A program made the position numbers and the translations under genes. Shown here piece by piece: positions 26,338 to 35,184 of a DNA stretch of 64,000 nucleotides. The notes beneath the pieces were generated by a model. It did not search any database and had not been told where the DNA came from. It saw only the letters and a list, made by a program, of their open reading frames with translations. The first letter of the stretch is position 1. Each line of letters starts with the position of its first letter. The DNA comes from PHAA01 sp034927445. GTDB taxonomy: Bacteria; Bacillota; Syntrophomonadia; Syntrophomonadales; Syntrophomonadaceae. The stretch spans positions 62,001-126,000 of the forward strand of contig JAYFPZ010000014.1 of assembly GCA_034927445.1 (NCBI GenBank), given 5' to 3'.

Positions 26338-26952
26338 CCGGCAATTTCTATCACGGAAGGGAAGCGGGTCCCGGCGGTTATCGTACCGAAGTGAAGGGGA
26401 TTAGCACATATGGATAAGATTGCATAGATTTTAATATAATCTTCGAAATGGAGTTTTGTTAATGATTTATGCCAGTCGTTTTTTGCGTTTGGAAGCTCCC
26501 CCCATGCAGGGGCCGGATGTATAGCCTTAAGGCGGGTTGAAGCCGGAATTGCTTCTATGAGAGTCCGTTTCCGATAATAACTTTTTAATTTTAAGGTTGT
26601 ATGGAAATATATATTATTTCGTTTGATTGCCCCGGTAAACCTATATTGCCAAGGCCGGCGCGGCCTGAATATAAATTCAAATCGCAGCGGCCCAAACTTA
26701 AAAAGCCTTACAGCGAAGACCTTAGACAGAAGACAGACGGATAAAGTTCAATAAATTACAGCAGTGGAATTACAGCCACTGCTGTTTTTTGCGAATAATT
26801 CAGCCATAATTCAGGTATCTGCTGCCTAAAATATTACATATAAATGTCGAAATAAATAAAAAACAGTCGATTGTATCTGTTTACATTTATCTGCAATAAT
26901 AAAAAAGCATTATTCTCTTGGAAGAGATCAGATTAAAAATCAGGTGAGTTGC
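26338..26952. other. Long non-coding stretch ending in a terminator
   Basis: No reading frame of note is found in these 600 bp. A TATAAT lies near 26432 with only a weak -35, and a very strong terminator lies at 26759-26790. The region between includes GC-rich complementary patches such as GCTCCCCCCATGCAGGGG near 26508-26525. This could be a small RNA gene or a long 3' untranslated region of the GGDEF gene. I could not match it to a known RNA family by eye. Confidence 0.4.
26759..26790 (+). terminator. Strong intrinsic terminator
   Basis: CAGCAGTGG (26759-26767) and CCACTGCTG (26776-26784) form a perfect 9-bp stem followed by T6. It is 420 bp from the nearest upstream stop codon, so it either ends a long untranslated tail or a separate non-coding RNA. 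Confidence 0.88.
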
Positions 26953-29340
26953 GTGAAAGATATTATTAATTCCAATGATTTGGCCCAGCCCTTATTGCAG
27001 AAAAGCGAAGCCAAACACAAAGCTATGATCGCTAATATATCGGATGTTATTGCTATCGTGGATCAGAATGGCATTATCAAATATAAAAGTCCTAATGTTA
27101 TGAAACTTTTCGGATGGCCGGTCGAGGAATTGATCGGTTCCTACTATCTTGACATAGTACACCCCGATGACCGGGGCTATGTTAAGCGGGAATTTACAGC
27201 CCTCTTCAGTCAAGAGCATTCCCAAAAAGAGTTGGAATTCAGATACAAATGCAAAGACGGAAGCTTTAAGGTAATCGAGCTTAAAGCCAATGCCCTTATT
27301 ACCGATTCCAATATAAATGGGGTATTGGTCAATTATCACGATATTACCGATAGTATAAATGCCAAAAATGAAATGATCAAAGCTAAAGAGGAAGCAGAAG
27401 CGGCTAATATAATTAAAAGCCAATTTATCGCCAATATGAGTCATGAAATCAGGACCCCGATGAATGGAATAATCGGTTTTCTGGATCTGCTCTCTCAAAC
27501 CTCTCTGGACAAGCAGCAAACTGAATATATTAAAGAAATGGAATTGGCTTCCGTCTCGCTTATGAGTCTGATCAATGATTTGCTGGATTATTCCAAGATT
27601 GAGGCCAACCGTCTTGAACTTGAGCATATCGAATTCAACCTGAGAAAAGTAATTGAAGAGGTTGCTTCTCTATTTACCCCGAGGGCTTATGAAAAAGGCA
27701 TAGAAATCCATGCCATAATCGACAATTCCATACCCGCGGCTTTAATAGGAGATCCGGGCAGATTAAAACAGGTAGTGGAAAACCTGGTTAATAACGCCGT
27801 AAAGTTTACCAGTAAAGGTAAAATCATTATTTCTGTAAGAGCGGCTGCCCCAGCCGGTAATACGGTTGAGATACTATTTGAGGTAAACGACACGGGTATC
27901 GGCATTTCTGATCATGATAAACCCAGACTCTTTACACCGTTTACCCAGATGGACGCATCCACCACAAGAAAATACGGCGGTACCGGCCTGGGACTTACCA
28001 TCTCGCAAAGAATTGTAAATCTAATGTCCGGCGAAATAACGGTTGAAAGTACCAGAGGGGCAGGTTCGACTTTCAAATTCAGAATAAAATTTGAAAAGGG
28101 CCAGGACAGCGGCGAAGGATCGCTGCCCGCTGATATCGGGGGACTCGGTATACTGGTTGTTGACGATAGCAGTACCAACCGGGAAATAGTGCGTTATTAC
28201 CTCGAAGGTGCGGGCTTCCGAATTTATGAAGCCGAAAATGGTGAAAAAGCCTTGGAAATGTTAAGGGATGATGCTTCAAACGGCAAAATTATTAAGATGG
28301 CCTTGCTGGATTATATTATGCCCGGGCTGAACGGATTGGAATTGGCGGCAAGAATCAGAAATGATGCAAGTATTAAAGATACCACCCTTGGTCTGCTCAT
28401 ATCTCTGGCCGCTTCTTTTGACCGGGAAGCCGCAGAGAAGGCGGGCATTTCAACCTTTATTTCCAAACCGGTTTATAAATACGAGTTATTAGAAAGTATC
28501 CTGACGGGCATGGGATTATTAGACCCTATCAAATTTAAAAATCAGAAACGACATGATGACAAGGCACCCTGCCATAATAAACAGAAAAAATCTATTAGGA
28601 TTCTTATTGCCGAGGATAATATAACCAACCAGAAAATGGCAGCCGGTATTCTCAGAAATGCCGAGTATTCATGCGATGTTGCCAGCAATGGGTATGAGGC
28701 GGTAAAAGCGCTTGAAAGTAATGTCTATGACCTGGTGCTGATGGATTGCCAGATGCCTGAAATGGATGGATATGAAGCAACCAAGCATATAAGGCACAGT
28801 GAATCCGGCCAGAAACATACCATAATAATTGCCATGACAGCCAATGCGATGAAGAGCGAACGTGATAACTGCATCAAAGCAGGGATGGACGATTACATCA
28901 GCAAGCCTTTTAGAACTGGCACTTTGTTGCAAATAATAGAAAAATGGGTCAACCAGGGCATTCAAGAGGTTGAGGGAAGTCTAACGGGAGACGAGCCTGC
29001 CGACGATAACCGGGTTGATATTCCTCAGATTCTGGATGAATTAGTGTACAACCAGATGCTGGACCGAGATGTGGTTTATGAAATCTATAATGAGTTTGTC
29101 GACAATCTCCCTGAGACTTTGAAGAAAATGTTGTATGCGGTAGATGCAGGCGATTTTCCGGCTATCACCGTGCAAGCTCATACTTTTAAAGGCGCAGCTG
29201 CCAGCTTGCGTTTAACCCGGCTGGCCCAATATACGGCCGAACTCGAAAAACATGGCAGGACCGGAGATATAATATTATGCAGAAAGAGCCTGGCGGCTAT
29301 AACTGAATATTGCCAAATCAATTTAAAAAAGATTAATTAG
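26953..29340 (+). CDS. Hybrid sensor histidine kinase (PAS-HisKA-HATPase-REC-REC-HPt)
   Basis: This is a multi-step phosphorelay kinase of about 795 aa with no membrane segment, so it is cytoplasmic. Domains in order: PAS (about 20-130; VIAIVDQNGIIKYKSPNV), HisKA with FIANMSHEIRTPMNG at about 160, HATPase (NLVNNAVKFT, NDTGIGI, GGTGLGL), REC 1 (about 395-520; LLDYIMPGLNG), REC 2 (about 550-670; LMDCQMPEMDG) and a C-terminal HPt (VQAHTFKGAAASL) that could pass phosphate to a separate regulator. The GTG at 26953 has AGGTGAG 5 nt upstream; a GTG at 26944 is also in frame. The stand-alone REC protein at 33634 is a possible acceptor. Confidence 0.93.
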   Translation: MKDIINSNDLAQPLLQKSEAKHKAMIANISDVIAIVDQNGIIKYKSPNVMKLFGWPVEELIGSYYLDIVHPDDRGYVKREFTALFSQEHSQKELEFRYKCKDGSFKVIELKANALITDSNINGVLVNYHDITDSINAKNEMIKAKEEAEAANIIKSQFIANMSHEIRTPMNGIIGFLDLLSQTSLDKQQTEYIKEMELASVSLMSLINDLLDYSKIEANRLELEHIEFNLRKVIEEVASLFTPRAYEKGIEIHAIIDNSIPAALIGDPGRLKQVVENLVNNAVKFTSKGKIIISVRAAAPAGNTVEILFEVNDTGIGISDHDKPRLFTPFTQMDASTTRKYGGTGLGLTISQRIVNLMSGEITVESTRGAGSTFKFRIKFEKGQDSGEGSLPADIGGLGILVVDDSSTNREIVRYYLEGAGFRIYEAENGEKALEMLRDDASNGKIIKMALLDYIMPGLNGLELAARIRNDASIKDTTLGLLISLAASFDREAAEKAGISTFISKPVYKYELLESILTGMGLLDPIKFKNQKRHDDKAPCHNKQKKSIRILIAEDNITNQKMAAGILRNAEYSCDVASNGYEAVKALESNVYDLVLMDCQMPEMDGYEATKHIRHSESGQKHTIIIAMTANAMKSERDNCIKAGMDDYISKPFRTGTLLQIIEKWVNQGIQEVEGSLTGDEPADDNRVDIPQILDELVYNQMLDRDVVYEIYNEFVDNLPETLKKMLYAVDAGDFPAITVQAHTFKGAAASLRLTRLAQYTAELEKHGRTGDIILCRKSLAAITEYCQINLKKIN

Positions 29341-29395
29341 CACTTGGGAGTGTTCGCGGGCATTCCTAATTTACACTAACGGACGATGATAAGAG

Positions 29396-30121
29396 ATGCT
29401 TAACTATGTATTAATGGACGATGATATTAAACACAATCTGAATATGAAAAAAAGGCTTGATTTTATATTTGCGAAACATGGTATTGAAGCGGCTACCAGG
29501 CTGATTGCCACCAAGCCTGCCGATGTTCTCCAATACAGTATGGAAAATTTAAACGAAGATAACGTCTATTTTCTGGATGTGGATTTTGGCTGTGATATAA
29601 CCGGCATAGAACTGGCCACAAAGATCAGGAAATATGATGCTAGGTCATATATCGTTTTTGTGTCTGCTTATCCGGAATTTGTTATGCTCAGCTTGAAAAC
29701 CAAAATATTTGACTTTTTAATTAAACCGATTTCAATAGGGATATTGGAAAAATGTATACTTTCCCTCCATAAAGATTTTCAATCGGTTCGAAGCGACGAA
29801 AAACAGACCTTGGTTTTGAAATCCGGATTAAAGGTATATCAGCTGAATATGGAAGACATAATTTTCCTCGAAAAATTTGGGCACTTGTTGGTCGTACATA
29901 CGTTAAACGGGCAAATATCCGGCACAGATTCCCTGGAGAACATTAAAAACAAATTGGATAACAATAAGTTTTTCAGATGTCACAAATCATTTATTGTCAA
30001 TATTAGTCATATCCAGGAAATTGATTTTAAAAACAATCTTATATCTTTCAGGAACCGGGAGAGCTGCAGTTTCTCCAAGAGGTACAAAAAGGAATTAAAA
30101 ATAAAATGTATGGCCTTGTAA
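29396..30121 (+). CDS. LytTR-family response regulator (AgrA/ComE-like)
   Basis: This is a probable transcription activator. The REC domain (about 1-125) has the acidic pocket MDDD, the phosphorylated Asp in YFLDVDFG, FVSAYPE and LIKPIS. The LytTR DNA-binding domain (about 140-241) has DIIFLEKFGHLLVVHT and FFRCHKSFIVNISHI. The kinase-like gene after it is AgrC-like but reduced. Two perfect LytTR-type repeats lie 0.8 kb downstream, before the chemotaxis operon, and are the best candidate target. The ribosome site is weak (AAGAG). Confidence 0.9.
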   Translation: MLNYVLMDDDIKHNLNMKKRLDFIFAKHGIEAATRLIATKPADVLQYSMENLNEDNVYFLDVDFGCDITGIELATKIRKYDARSYIVFVSAYPEFVMLSLKTKIFDFLIKPISIGILEKCILSLHKDFQSVRSDEKQTLVLKSGLKVYQLNMEDIIFLEKFGHLLVVHTLNGQISGTDSLENIKNKLDNNKFFRCHKSFIVNISHIQEIDFKNNLISFRNRESCSFSKRYKKELKIKCMAL

Positions 30122-30182
30122 GATTGGATTTAGCTGAAGCCTGTTTCCATATAAGAACCTGCCGGACGCAGGGGGTATAATT

Positions 30183-30863
30183 ATGATTATTTTGTCACTG
30201 GCGATATTGTATGTTGGTACTCTTTTAATTAAAGAAAAAAGACGCTGCAGCGAACTCGAATCACATTTAACCATGGCCGAAAAAGTATTGGAAGATTTTA
30301 GAACTATCAGACACCAGTATAATAATATATTTCAAAGCGCGGTATTTTATATTGAAAATGAACAATGGGTTTCAGATAAGAATTTCATAACTGAAATCAT
30401 GGCAAAAACTTCTGAATTAAACCGGAACAACACCGTGCAGCTGGTTAAAATCAAAAACCGCCAAGTACGGGATTCTGTTTTCCAAATGGGGGAGCTGTGC
30501 AGCAAAAATGGGATAGATTTTAATCTTGCGGTTTTGGGGGAAATAAATCGTATTAATATGCGTAAATCAGCCCTGGGCAGCGTTCTCGAAACTATATTCA
30601 ATCATGTTTTTAATGAAGTCATAGGGTTTGATAAAAAAGAAATAGATATTGAGATCAATTCAGACCGCCAGGGGATTGCAATTATATTTGCCAGTTACAT
30701 TGATAGTGATGCAGGACTGAAGCGGACGGAGCTTGCAGGCCGAAGTGCAACCCGAAAAACCGGGACGGCGGCCATAAGAAGGATTATGGCCAGAAATAAA
30801 AATGTTATATACAACTCATATATAGATAGTAATTACCACCGGCAGGAAATCATGATTATGTAA
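30183..30863 (+). CDS. Truncated AgrC-like (GHKL) sensor kinase
   Basis: This 226 aa protein has one N-terminal membrane helix (MIILSLAILYVGTLL) instead of the usual six or seven of AgrC. A dimerisation helix with a possible phospho-acceptor His follows (FRTIRHQYNNIFQ, like the AgrC RHDYKN box), then a reduced ATPase domain. The expected GHKL N- and G-boxes are hard to find (LETIFNHVFNEV and GLKRTELAGR stand in place), so kinase activity is doubtful. It lies 61 nt after the LytTR regulator and is probably cotranscribed. No autoinducer peptide gene is visible nearby. It may sense from inside the cell or act mainly as a phosphatase or partner of the regulator. Confidence 0.7.
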   Translation: MIILSLAILYVGTLLIKEKRRCSELESHLTMAEKVLEDFRTIRHQYNNIFQSAVFYIENEQWVSDKNFITEIMAKTSELNRNNTVQLVKIKNRQVRDSVFQMGELCSKNGIDFNLAVLGEINRINMRKSALGSVLETIFNHVFNEVIGFDKKEIDIEINSDRQGIAIIFASYIDSDAGLKRTELAGRSATRKTGTAAIRRIMARNKNVIYNSYIDSNYHRQEIMIM

Positions 30864-30898
30864 AAACTAAATAGGTCGGAACGCATACTATGCACCCG

Positions 30899-30930
30899 GG
30901 CAGATGTTTTATTTAAACCATCTGCCTAAA
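30899..30930 (+). terminator. Hairpin after the AgrC-like gene
   Basis: GGCAGATG (30899-30906) and CATCTGCC (30919-30926) pair perfectly, followed by an AT-rich run (TAAAATTTT). It ends the LytTR-kinase transcript before the chemotaxis promoter. Confidence 0.65.
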
Positions 30931-30946
30931 ATTTTGACCTTTTCTT

Positions 30947-30977
30947 ACCGTTCAGGCTTGATAAATGACCGTTCAGG
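30947..30977 (+). promoter_or_regulatory. LytTR-type direct-repeat operator
   Basis: ACCGTTCAGG occurs at 30947-30956 and again, identical, at 30968-30977. The 21-bp period is two helical turns, and the 9-bp-repeat/12-bp-spacer design and the xCxGTTxxG core match the known AgrA/ComE-type LytTR site form. The second repeat ends 9 bp before a -35 box, the position expected for an activator. Confidence 0.78.
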
Positions 30978-30986
30978 TTAAAACCA

Positions 30987-31014
30987 TTGAAATCCAGGTC
31001 TGGAATAATAAAAT
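30987..31014 (+). promoter_or_regulatory. Probable promoter of the chemotaxis operon
   Basis: TTGAAA (30987-30992), 16 nt, TAAAAT (31009-31014). Transcription would start near 31021, giving a 64-nt leader before cheW. A -35 of this strength and a suboptimal spacer suit activation by a factor bound at the repeats just upstream. Confidence 0.55.
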
Positions 31015-31084
31015 AACAAAAATGGATTGCATCGTAATTGCGTTGTTGTAAAGTTGCCTGTTAGTTATGGGAGGTGGTATTTAA

Positions 31085-31549
31085 ATGGAGGCTGCCCAAG
31101 GAAAATATCTGACATTTCTGCTTAATCAAGAGGAATATGGTATTCCTATTCGTGATGTAAAGGAGATTATAGGGATCTTGGATATTACCGGTATTCCTAA
31201 AACACCAAAATTCCTGAAAGGGGTTATGAACCTCAGGGGTAAAATCATTCCGGTGATAGATCTGCGCCTTAAATTTGGGATGGATGAAAGGGAATATACC
31301 CGGAAGACATGCATTATTGTGGTGGAAGTATTGACCCAGAAGGTCAAAAGACTGATGGGGGTTATTGTAGATACAGTATCAGAGGTTATCGGAATACATG
31401 GAGAAGACATTGAGCCAACCTCGGCTGAGGACAATTATTTCGATGAGGAATTTTTTATGGGATTGGCCAAAGTAAAAGGAAAAGTAATTATTCTGCTGGA
31501 TGCGGCTAAGATATTGAACCGGCAGGAACTGTCCTTATTAAAGAATTAA
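31085..31549 (+). CDS. cheW: CheW-family chemotaxis adaptor
   Basis: This adaptor links receptors to a CheA kinase. The 154 aa protein is a single CheW domain (YLTFLLNQEEYGIPIRDVKEI, FLKGVMNLRGKIIPVIDLR, VVEVLTQKVKRLMGVIVD). It is the first gene of a run with the receptor, cheR, a REC gene and cheB in close order. GGGAGGTGG lies upstream of the ATG. No cheA is present in the window, so the kinase must be elsewhere. Confidence 0.93.
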   Translation: MEAAQGKYLTFLLNQEEYGIPIRDVKEIIGILDITGIPKTPKFLKGVMNLRGKIIPVIDLRLKFGMDEREYTRKTCIIVVEVLTQKVKRLMGVIVDTVSEVIGIHGEDIEPTSAEDNYFDEEFFMGLAKVKGKVIILLDAAKILNRQELSLLKN

Positions 31550-31565
31550 AGAGGAGGAAAAACTA

Positions 31566-32735
31566 ATGTTTAATAACCTGAAACTGGACAACAAGCTGTA
31601 TGTAAGTTTTGCAGTTATACTGTTATTTACAATTTTCACTGGGGCTTTTGCTGTTGTAAATCTGCTTAATCTGAGCGGTTCCATGACCGTCCCTGCCGTC
31701 ATACTGCTTATTCTTTTGGCGGCAGATATCATTCTGGGCATTATAATAGCTATTACAGTTAAAAATAGTATAAGCGCATCTTTGTTGGAGTTTACCGAGA
31801 AGATCCGTCAAGGCGGCGAACAGATAGTTTCAGCGTCTACCCAGCTTTCTTCGGCCAGCAGGCAGCTGGCTGAGGCCAACACCGAGCAGGCATCTTCCCT
31901 GCAAGAGATCTCTTCTACCATAGAAGAAACCTCTTCAATGATTCAACAGAACAGCGAAAATACCAAACAGGCCGACATACTGGCAGGACAGACTAAAAAT
32001 ACGGCCGATATCTGCAACGCTGATATGGAAGAAATGATAGCTTCCATGGATGAAATTAAGAAATCAAGCGACCAGATAGCCAGAATCATTAAAACCATTG
32101 ATGAAATTGCTTTCCAGACCAATATACTTGCATTGAATGCGGCGGTCGAAGCAGCCCGGGCAGGTGAAGCCGGTATGGGATTTGCTGTCGTGGCAGAAGA
32201 AGTGCGCAATCTTGCCCAAAGAAGTGCTCAGGCAGCCAAGGACACCGAGACTATGATTGAAAACAATATATCCCTGTCCGGCAAAGGGGTTGAAGTTGCC
32301 GCCAAGGTAGCCGATGCGATTGCAGCTATTACCACCCAGACTAAGAAAGTAAACGAGTTGATGGACGAAATAACAGCGGCCAGCCAGGAACAAGCACAGG
32401 GTATGATTCAAATCAACAAGGCGATCACGCAGCTTGACAAAGTAACGGAAGAGAATGCGGCCATTGCTGAAGAAAGTGCGGCTTCCTCCGAAGAGCTTAA
32501 TGCCCAGTCCAAGGCTACTGAGGATATGGTTGATGAACTGTATTTTTTCATAAACGGCGGCAAGATGAGTTTTGCCCGGTCGGGTGGGTATGCCGCCCCG
32601 GCGAAAACCGGCGGGAGCCGTCCCCTGTACAAAGCTGACCAGATTAATAGAGCCGGGGGCTTGAAGCCCAGAAATATCAGAATGGAACGTCCTGATGAAA
32701 TAATACCGCTCGAAGAGGCTGACGTTGATTTCTAA
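31566..32735 (+). CDS. Methyl-accepting chemotaxis protein lacking a ligand-binding domain
   Basis: This 389 aa receptor has two N-terminal membrane helices (about 14-34 and 41-63) joined by only about six residues, so there is no extracellular sensor domain. The long cytoplasmic coiled coil holds the hairpin tip EIAFQTNILALNAAVEAARAG with the kinase-control region. Gln/Glu-rich stretches around it could be methylation sites. The C-terminal 60 residues are low-complexity and end in a charged tail. It probably senses membrane state, redox or a cytoplasmic partner. AGAGGAGG precedes the ATG. Confidence 0.9.
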   Translation: MFNNLKLDNKLYVSFAVILLFTIFTGAFAVVNLLNLSGSMTVPAVILLILLAADIILGIIIAITVKNSISASLLEFTEKIRQGGEQIVSASTQLSSASRQLAEANTEQASSLQEISSTIEETSSMIQQNSENTKQADILAGQTKNTADICNADMEEMIASMDEIKKSSDQIARIIKTIDEIAFQTNILALNAAVEAARAGEAGMGFAVVAEEVRNLAQRSAQAAKDTETMIENNISLSGKGVEVAAKVADAIAAITTQTKKVNELMDEITAASQEQAQGMIQINKAITQLDKVTEENAAIAEESAASSEELNAQSKATEDMVDELYFFINGGKMSFARSGGYAAPAKTGGSRPLYKADQINRAGGLKPRNIRMERPDEIIPLEEADVDF

Positions 32736-32750
32736 AGGAGAACATCAGTC

Positions 32751-33557
32751 ATGGAAGCTTTATCGGATGCACAGTATCATAGATATAGCCAATTTATTCA
32801 TAAAAATGTGGGAATAAATCTGGGAGAAACAAGAAAGGAAATACTTGAAGTCAAGCTCCGTAAATTGATGGCCAGAGCGGGGATAAAATCGTATGAGAAT
32901 TATTTTGACACTCTGATCAACTCCAAGAACGACCAAGCAATCCTCAAAGAATTTATCAATGAGATAACAGTGAATAAAACTCAATTCTTCCGGGAAAACA
33001 CCCACTTTAATTTCATAGAGGGCAATCCCCGGTTGATTATGGAGCGAAACCCCCGAATTTCACAGAACCAGGAAATAAGAGCATGGTGCGCCGGGTGCTC
33101 AACCGGTGAGGAAGCCTATACCCTAGCCATGGTATTGCAGGAAAATTTTCCGCTGCAGGATATCAAAATCCTGGCTACGGATATAAATACTGAAGTCTTA
33201 CAAAAGGCTGTCAAGGGTAAGTACAGTGATTCAATCAAAGAAGATATCACTTGGAATTACCTGTCCAAGTATTTCAAGCAAACGGACTCCGGTTTATACG
33301 TATGCAATTCGATTAAAAGGAAAGTTGTGTTCAGGCAGTTTAATCTAATCCATGAATTTCCATTCAAAAAAGGTTTCGACATGATTTTTTGCAGAAATGT
33401 AATGATATATTTTGATACTCCAGTGCAGAAAAAACTGCTGCATAAGTTCTATAATGTGCTGGTCGCGGGAGGGTTGCTTTTTATTGGCCATGCCGAGGGG
33501 CTTGCCAATATGGGTCTTGACTATACGTACATACTGCCGGCCGTATACATGAAATAG
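32751..33557 (+). CDS. cheR: Chemotaxis protein methyltransferase CheR
   Basis: This enzyme transfers methyl groups from S-adenosylmethionine to receptor glutamates. Its short N-terminal helical domain is followed by a Rossmann fold with TVNKTQFFRE, IRAWCAGCSTGEEAYTLAM (SAM site), ILATDIN and FDMIFCRNVMIYFD. The 268 aa length is normal. It begins 15 nt after the receptor gene, with AAAGGAG as ribosome site. It pairs with cheB for adaptation. Confidence 0.95.
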   Translation: MEALSDAQYHRYSQFIHKNVGINLGETRKEILEVKLRKLMARAGIKSYENYFDTLINSKNDQAILKEFINEITVNKTQFFRENTHFNFIEGNPRLIMERNPRISQNQEIRAWCAGCSTGEEAYTLAMVLQENFPLQDIKILATDINTEVLQKAVKGKYSDSIKEDITWNYLSKYFKQTDSGLYVCNSIKRKVVFRQFNLIHEFPFKKGFDMIFCRNVMIYFDTPVQKKLLHKFYNVLVAGGLLFIGHAEGLANMGLDYTYILPAVYMK

Positions 33558-33633
33558 AACCCGATATTAGCGGAAACCCTACCACAGCCGAGAAGATTTA
33601 GAACCCAATTAGGTGTTTTTTAGGAGAAGTACT

Positions 33634-34029
33634 ATGAAAATTTTAATTGTTGAAGATGACTTTGTCAGCAGACGGCTATTACAAAACATGCTGGAGAAGT
33701 ATGGGAAGGTGGACAGTGCAGTTAACGGGGTAGAAGCCCTGGAAGCATTTAAACTGGCGATAGACGGGCAGGCTGCTTATGACTTGATATGTATTGATAT
33801 TTTAATGCCTGAGATGAACGGGCAAGAACTACTAAAGGCCATAAAACATCACGAGGAAGCATTGGGAATATACGGGGGTGATGGGGTGAAGGTTATCATG
33901 ACGACCTCCATAGGCGACCTGGGGAACATTAAGAGCGCTTTTACGGAGCAGTGTGATGCCTATATGGTGAAACCGATTGATAGGGAACGATTGGCGGAAA
34001 AGCTAAAAGAGCTGAAGTTGGTCGTTTAG
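33634..34029 (+). CDS. Stand-alone response-regulator receiver protein (CheY-like)
   Basis: This 131 aa single REC domain has VEDD as acid pocket, the phospho-Asp in CIDILMPEMNG, TTS and VKPID. It lacks an output domain, so it acts as a CheY-like switch or phosphate shuttle. The ATG at 33634 has TAGGAGAA upstream; an earlier ATG at 33613 is too far 5'. Its place between cheR and cheB suggests a chemotaxis task; it could also accept phosphate from the HPt of the hybrid kinase. Which one holds is unclear. Confidence 0.9.
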   Translation: MKILIVEDDFVSRRLLQNMLEKYGKVDSAVNGVEALEAFKLAIDGQAAYDLICIDILMPEMNGQELLKAIKHHEEALGIYGGDGVKVIMTTSIGDLGNIKSAFTEQCDAYMVKPIDRERLAEKLKELKLVV

Positions 34030-34065
34030 CCGATCCTAATATGTGGTTAATTAATAAAATCAAGG

Positions 34066-35127
34066 GTGGTGGCTGTAATTCTAACAGGCAAAAAAAAGAT
34101 CCGGGTTTTGATAGTTGATGACTCTGCCCTTATACGCAAGATTTTATCAAATGAACTTTCCCGAGACAGCCGCATAGAAGTCGTAGGTACCGCGGTTGAT
34201 CCTATTTTTGCGCGTGATAAAATTATTAAGCTTAAGCCGGACGTGCTGTTGCTGGATATTGAAATGCCCAGAATGGATGGAATTACCTTCCTTGAGAAGC
34301 TAATGAAATATTATCCCATGCCGGTGATAATTGTAAGTTCTCTGGGAGGAAAGGGCAGTGAAGCAGCCCTTAAAGCCGTCGAACTTGGTGCGCTGGAAGT
34401 AGTGGAAAAGCCGGGATCTTCGTATTCAATAGGGGAGATGATCGAGAAGTTGGCAGATAAGATAGAGGCTGTTTCGAAGGCAAGGGTTTTTCCCGCGTCA
34501 GACCGGGACAGGGAGCGGACTCCTGCAGTTGCAGGAAAAGCAACGCTTAATCCTACCCGTAAAATCATTGCCCTTGGAGCATCTACGGGAGGAACAGAAG
34601 CCCTCAAGGAAGTGCTGGTCAGGCTGCCTGTGGTAATGCCGCCGATTCTGATTGTGCAGCATATGCCCCAGAATTTTACCCGATCTTTTGCGCAAAGATT
34701 AGACAGCTTGTGCAAACTCCAAGTAAAAGAAGCGGAGGATGGAGAGCCGGCCACGCCCGGCAAAGTGCTGATAGCTCCGGGTAACAGACACATGATACTT
34801 AAAAAGAGCGGGGCATTTTATTATGTCAAGGTTGAGGATGGCCCTTTGGTTTTTCATCAACGGCCTTCGGTTGAAGTTCTTTTTCAATCGGTTGCCAGAT
34901 ACGCTGGACGCAATGCCATAGGGGTAATTTTAACGGGTATGGGCAGGGATGGAGCCGAGGGACTTCTGCAAATGAAAAATGCAGGTGCTTTTACCATAGC
35001 CCAGGATGAAAAGAGCTGTGTGGTATATGGCATGCCCAAAGAGGCAATCCAGCTTGGAGCAGCTATAAAAATCGCATCTTTGGAACAAATACCGCAGATT
35101 ATAGTGAAACAGCTGGAATTAAATTAA
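34066..35127 (+). CDS. cheB: Protein-glutamate methylesterase CheB
   Basis: CheB removes receptor methyl groups and may deamidate Gln. It has an N-terminal REC domain (VDDSALIRKILSNEL, LLDIEMPRMDG) and a C-terminal esterase domain with catalytic GASTGGTEAL, the HMPQNFT motif and GMGRDGAEG. The 353 aa length is normal. The start is uncertain: two in-tandem GTG codons at 34066 and 34069 follow CAAGGG; the first is given. It completes an adaptation pair with cheR. Confidence 0.94.
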   Translation: MVAVILTGKKKIRVLIVDDSALIRKILSNELSRDSRIEVVGTAVDPIFARDKIIKLKPDVLLLDIEMPRMDGITFLEKLMKYYPMPVIIVSSLGGKGSEAALKAVELGALEVVEKPGSSYSIGEMIEKLADKIEAVSKARVFPASDRDRERTPAVAGKATLNPTRKIIALGASTGGTEALKEVLVRLPVVMPPILIVQHMPQNFTRSFAQRLDSLCKLQVKEAEDGEPATPGKVLIAPGNRHMILKKSGAFYYVKVEDGPLVFHQRPSVEVLFQSVARYAGRNAIGVILTGMGRDGAEGLLQMKNAGAFTIAQDEKSCVVYGMPKEAIQLGAAIKIASLEQIPQIIVKQLELN

Positions 35128-35184
35128 TTTTAAGCAGGTCAAGGAAAGTTACTGAAATATTGTGAAATAGGAGGTATAGAAACC

